64,000 nt of DNA, taken from assembly GCF_000766795.1 (NCBI RefSeq), contig NZ_JPDS01000001.1, positions 873,001 through 937,000 of the forward strand, written 5' to 3'. The translations under genes and the position numbers were made by a program. Below are positions 62,453 to 64,000 of this stretch, one piece after another; position 1 is the stretch's first letter; every line of letters begins with the position of its first letter. The DNA comes from Polaribacter sp. Hel1_85 (GTDB taxonomy: Bacteria > Bacteroidota > Bacteroidia > Flavobacteriales > Flavobacteriaceae). A model generated the notes under the pieces. It did no database searches and had not been told where the DNA came from. It was given only the letters and a program-made list of their open reading frames with translations.

Positions 62453-63046
62453 ATGAAATTAGACTTAAATTGTAATGTTGCACTTTTTAATTCGTTTTTA
62501 AAAAATGCTGAAGCCATTGAACTCTACAACGAATTATTGACCAACTCAAAATTGACAACCAAGTTTTCGTTGCTTATAGAAAATGGAGAACGATTTGAAG
62601 AAGATTATAAAAAAATGATGTTTATTGATCAAAATTTATTTGGAGAAAATAGATTTCCTAAATCAATTTGGGGAGAAAATCAAGTTTGGTCTCCTAAAAT
62701 GAAATTGGTAAAAGATCGTATAGAAAGTTTTACTGGATTCAGTTTTGAAACCTGTGTTTGCATTTATTATCCTGATGGAAGTACTGGAGTTGATTATCAT
62801 TCTGATTACCCTGCGTTTGGAGACACTACACATATTGCATCAATTAGTATTGGTGAAGAAAGAATATTTCTTTTAAGAGAAAAAAAGACTCAAAAAGTAG
62901 ATGAAATTCTATTGAAAAATGGAAGTTTATTAATTATGGGAGAAGGTTGTCAGGATAAATATGAACACGCACTGCCATTAGATTCTAATTGTAAAAAACC
63001 AAGAATAAATTTAACTTTCAGAAAATATGGATTTAATAATCTATAA
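62453..63046 (+). CDS. AlkB-like 2-oxoglutarate/Fe(II) dioxygenase
   Basis: The 197-residue protein matches the AlkB DNA-repair dioxygenase family, which removes methyl groups from 1-methyladenine and 3-methylcytosine. The iron ligands are His116 and Asp118 (DYHSDYP) and His172 (KYEHALP). The 2-oxoglutarate and substrate arginines are Arg184 and Arg190 (PRINLTFRKYG, the R-x5-R signature). The nucleotide-recognition lid lies in the first 100 residues. Monocistronic as far as can be seen; no ada or alkA is nearby. Confidence 0.85.
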   Translation: MKLDLNCNVALFNSFLKNAEAIELYNELLTNSKLTTKFSLLIENGERFEEDYKKMMFIDQNLFGENRFPKSIWGENQVWSPKMKLVKDRIESFTGFSFETCVCIYYPDGSTGVDYHSDYPAFGDTTHIASISIGEERIFLLREKKTQKVDEILLKNGSLLIMGEGCQDKYEHALPLDSNCKKPRINLTFRKYGFNNL

Positions 63047-63167
63047 TAAACTTCTATATCTTAAACTGAAAAGTGGATAAAAAGCCAGAGAAAAACGAAA
63101 GAATAAATAGTAGAAAAAACACCTTTTTCAGTTGTAAAACCAAATATTATCCAGAAAAAAGAAAGCA

Positions 63168-63214
63168 ATAAAAACATGAATAAAAGTATAGAAAACCCTT
63201 TATTGGAAATTTAA
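63168..63214 (+). pseudogene. 5' fragment of a third nitrobindin-like copy
   Basis: AATAAAAACATG followed by codons for MNKSIENPLLEI and a stop closely matches the start of the intact gene at 60140 (MSKNIENPLVQL). Similarity ends where repeat B begins, so the fragment is fused to that repeat. Confidence 0.65.
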
Positions 63215-63346
63215 GTTTAAAAAACAGGTATTTTTACTTATTGATTTATACAGAATATAAAACGAATTTAGCTAAATTCGATTATTTGTCACTATTGCAG
63301 ATTGATTCAGTATTAAAACGACGTCATAATCGTCTTAAATTAGCAA
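63192..63346. repeat. cassette-type repeat B with terminal imperfect palindrome
   Basis: Homologous to repeat A at 59191-59323. It contains ACAGGTATTTTTACTT (63224-63239) and ends in a palindrome, 63271-63344: GCTAA/TTAGC edges and perfect inner arms CGATTAT (63279-63285) and ATAATCG (63326-63332). It has about 20 extra bases in the loop compared with A. The right flank (from ATAATCGTCTTAA on) is nearly identical to A. A small unknown gene starts 32 bases later. Confidence 0.7.
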
Positions 63347-63377
63347 TATTTATTAAAATACAAATAGGAAAAATATC

Positions 63378-63689
63378 ATGACGGACAATTACAACATAGA
63401 AATAGTAGGTATTCAACAGGAAACAGCACGTGTTTATGAAATCACCATTTCAACCTATACAAATATTGGATACCAACTTGATACAGATTATGGTGGCTAT
63501 AAATCCTTAGGAACTGTTACTTATAAGGGTCAAAAATATCAAGGAATAGAATTAACAGTAGTACCAGATAGTAATGCTGAAGTTCCAAAAACTCAAAATT
63601 CAACTTTTATAATACCACAAAATGATGCAAGCACTATCGGTATTTATGTTAAGTGTGGAACTCAGATAGCAGTAATAAACTTTCATTAG
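63378..63689 (+). CDS. small protein of unknown function downstream of repeat B
   Basis: The 103-residue product (MTDNYNIEIVGIQQETARVYEI) has no signal peptide or membrane segment and looks like a small all-beta protein, with strands such as YEITISTYTNIGYQL and GIELTVVPDS. No family recognised. It is placed relative to repeat B as the unrelated gene at 59361 is to repeat A, and a GTTGCCAACAC motif occurs downstream at 63795, as at the end of that gene. It is therefore a candidate cassette gene. Confidence 0.6.
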   Translation: MTDNYNIEIVGIQQETARVYEITISTYTNIGYQLDTDYGGYKSLGTVTYKGQKYQGIELTVVPDSNAEVPKTQNSTFIIPQNDASTIGIYVKCGTQIAVINFH

Positions 63690-64000
63690 TTACTGCAGAA
63701 TTTAAATATTTAAAATCATTAAGCTTTTAAATAAAACTTTTACAAAAATGGATGGAAAGTAATTATAATTTAATTGATAATTGAAAGTAAAAAAGTTGCC
63801 AACACTATTTTAAGTTAGAATCACCTTAACAAATTCCTAATGCTTCACTTTTTTAACAACCAAGTTAACTTCTCCTTAAAACGATTTGTCTTGGTATAGA
63901 AACTATTCTTCTAATACTTTGGGCTTCTTATTTTATGTGAAAAAAGTCAAAACATTTTTGCTTCCTAATTTCTTAATAAAACAACCACAGATTTAAGAAT
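63690..64000. other. non-coding end of window with GTTGCCAACAC motif
   Basis: I see no gene here. GTTGCCAACAC at 63795-63805 matches the left edge of element E at 59847. A matching GTTRGC right edge is not clear within the window, so the element may be degenerate or continue further. Confidence 0.45.

Noticed and set aside
1..64000. tRNA or rRNA genes
   Set aside because: Reading through the intergenic regions showed no cloverleaf-like GC-rich stretch or rRNA-like sequence; a covariance-model scan would be needed to exclude them fully.

Overview
The window is AT-rich, densely packed chromosomal DNA from a marine member of the Flavobacteriaceae; Polaribacter or Tenacibaculum relatives fit best. 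The signs are a fused CrtYcd-type lycopene cyclase with a zeaxanthin-type carotenoid operon, a type IX secretion sorting domain on a GH81 laminarinase, the Bacteroidota form of SecA, an N-acyl-ornithine carbamoyltransferase in place of ordinary ArgF, and several copies of the Bacteroidota promoter TTG-N18-20-TANNTTTG. No rRNA, tRNA, insertion sequence, integrase or CRISPR array was seen.

Layout. 1-8.4 kb: a proline plus arginine cluster on one strand (proC, argD, proA, proB, argF', argB, argE, argH), with three copies of one palindromic intergenic repeat. 8.4-11.6 kb: an outer-membrane-type protein, a metallophosphoesterase lipoprotein, a VOC protein and a KduD-like dehydrogenase. 11.7-16.2 kb: the carotenoid operon (MerR/B12 regulator, crtI, crtB, crtZ, crtY), divergent from an ECF sigma factor with two envelope-protein genes. 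17.9-27.4 kb: housekeeping genes (threonine aldolase, prfB, arsC-like, fumC, guanine deaminase, DinB, hutI) and a TonB-type receptor. 27.4-30.7 kb: a polysaccharide export pair, a BY-kinase with a Tyr-Gly tail and a Wza-like lipoprotein. 30.8-36.1 kb: a methyltransferase, a cobalamin adenosyltransferase, a DUF2795 protein and secA. 36.2-52 kb: the GH81 enzyme, folE, hisS, yihY, a pentapeptide-repeat protein, dcp, nadC, rlmH, rdgB, a FecCD/ATPase importer and an M28 peptidase.

The most unusual part is 52-64 kb. It is loosely packed, with long intergenic stretches. Five transcription units, including two alcohol dehydrogenases, a lipoprotein, a nitrobindin-like protein and one unit with no gene, share a palindrome ATGAY-N4-RTCAY followed at exactly 39 bp (start to start) by WTTTAM. 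A Crp/Fnr-family regulator gene lies in the same region and is the obvious candidate to bind it. Many of these units also end in near-identical CCTCAC/GTGAGG hairpins. Interleaved are two copies of a roughly 135-155 bp repeat ending in an imperfect palindrome, each placed just upstream of an unrelated small gene that has a GTTGCCAACAC motif at or beyond its end. This gives a gene-cassette-like arrangement. The nitrobindin-like gene is present once intact and at least twice as fragments.

Functional links. The regulator of the crt operon has the B12-binding residues of CarH-type photoreceptors, and a cobalamin adenosyltransferase is encoded 15 kb away. crtI and the regulator gene carry the same inverted repeat with the same 18-bp spacing, which suggests a small light or B12-responsive regulon. 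The 52-60 kb genes look like an alcohol, redox or nitric-oxide-responsive set under one activator.
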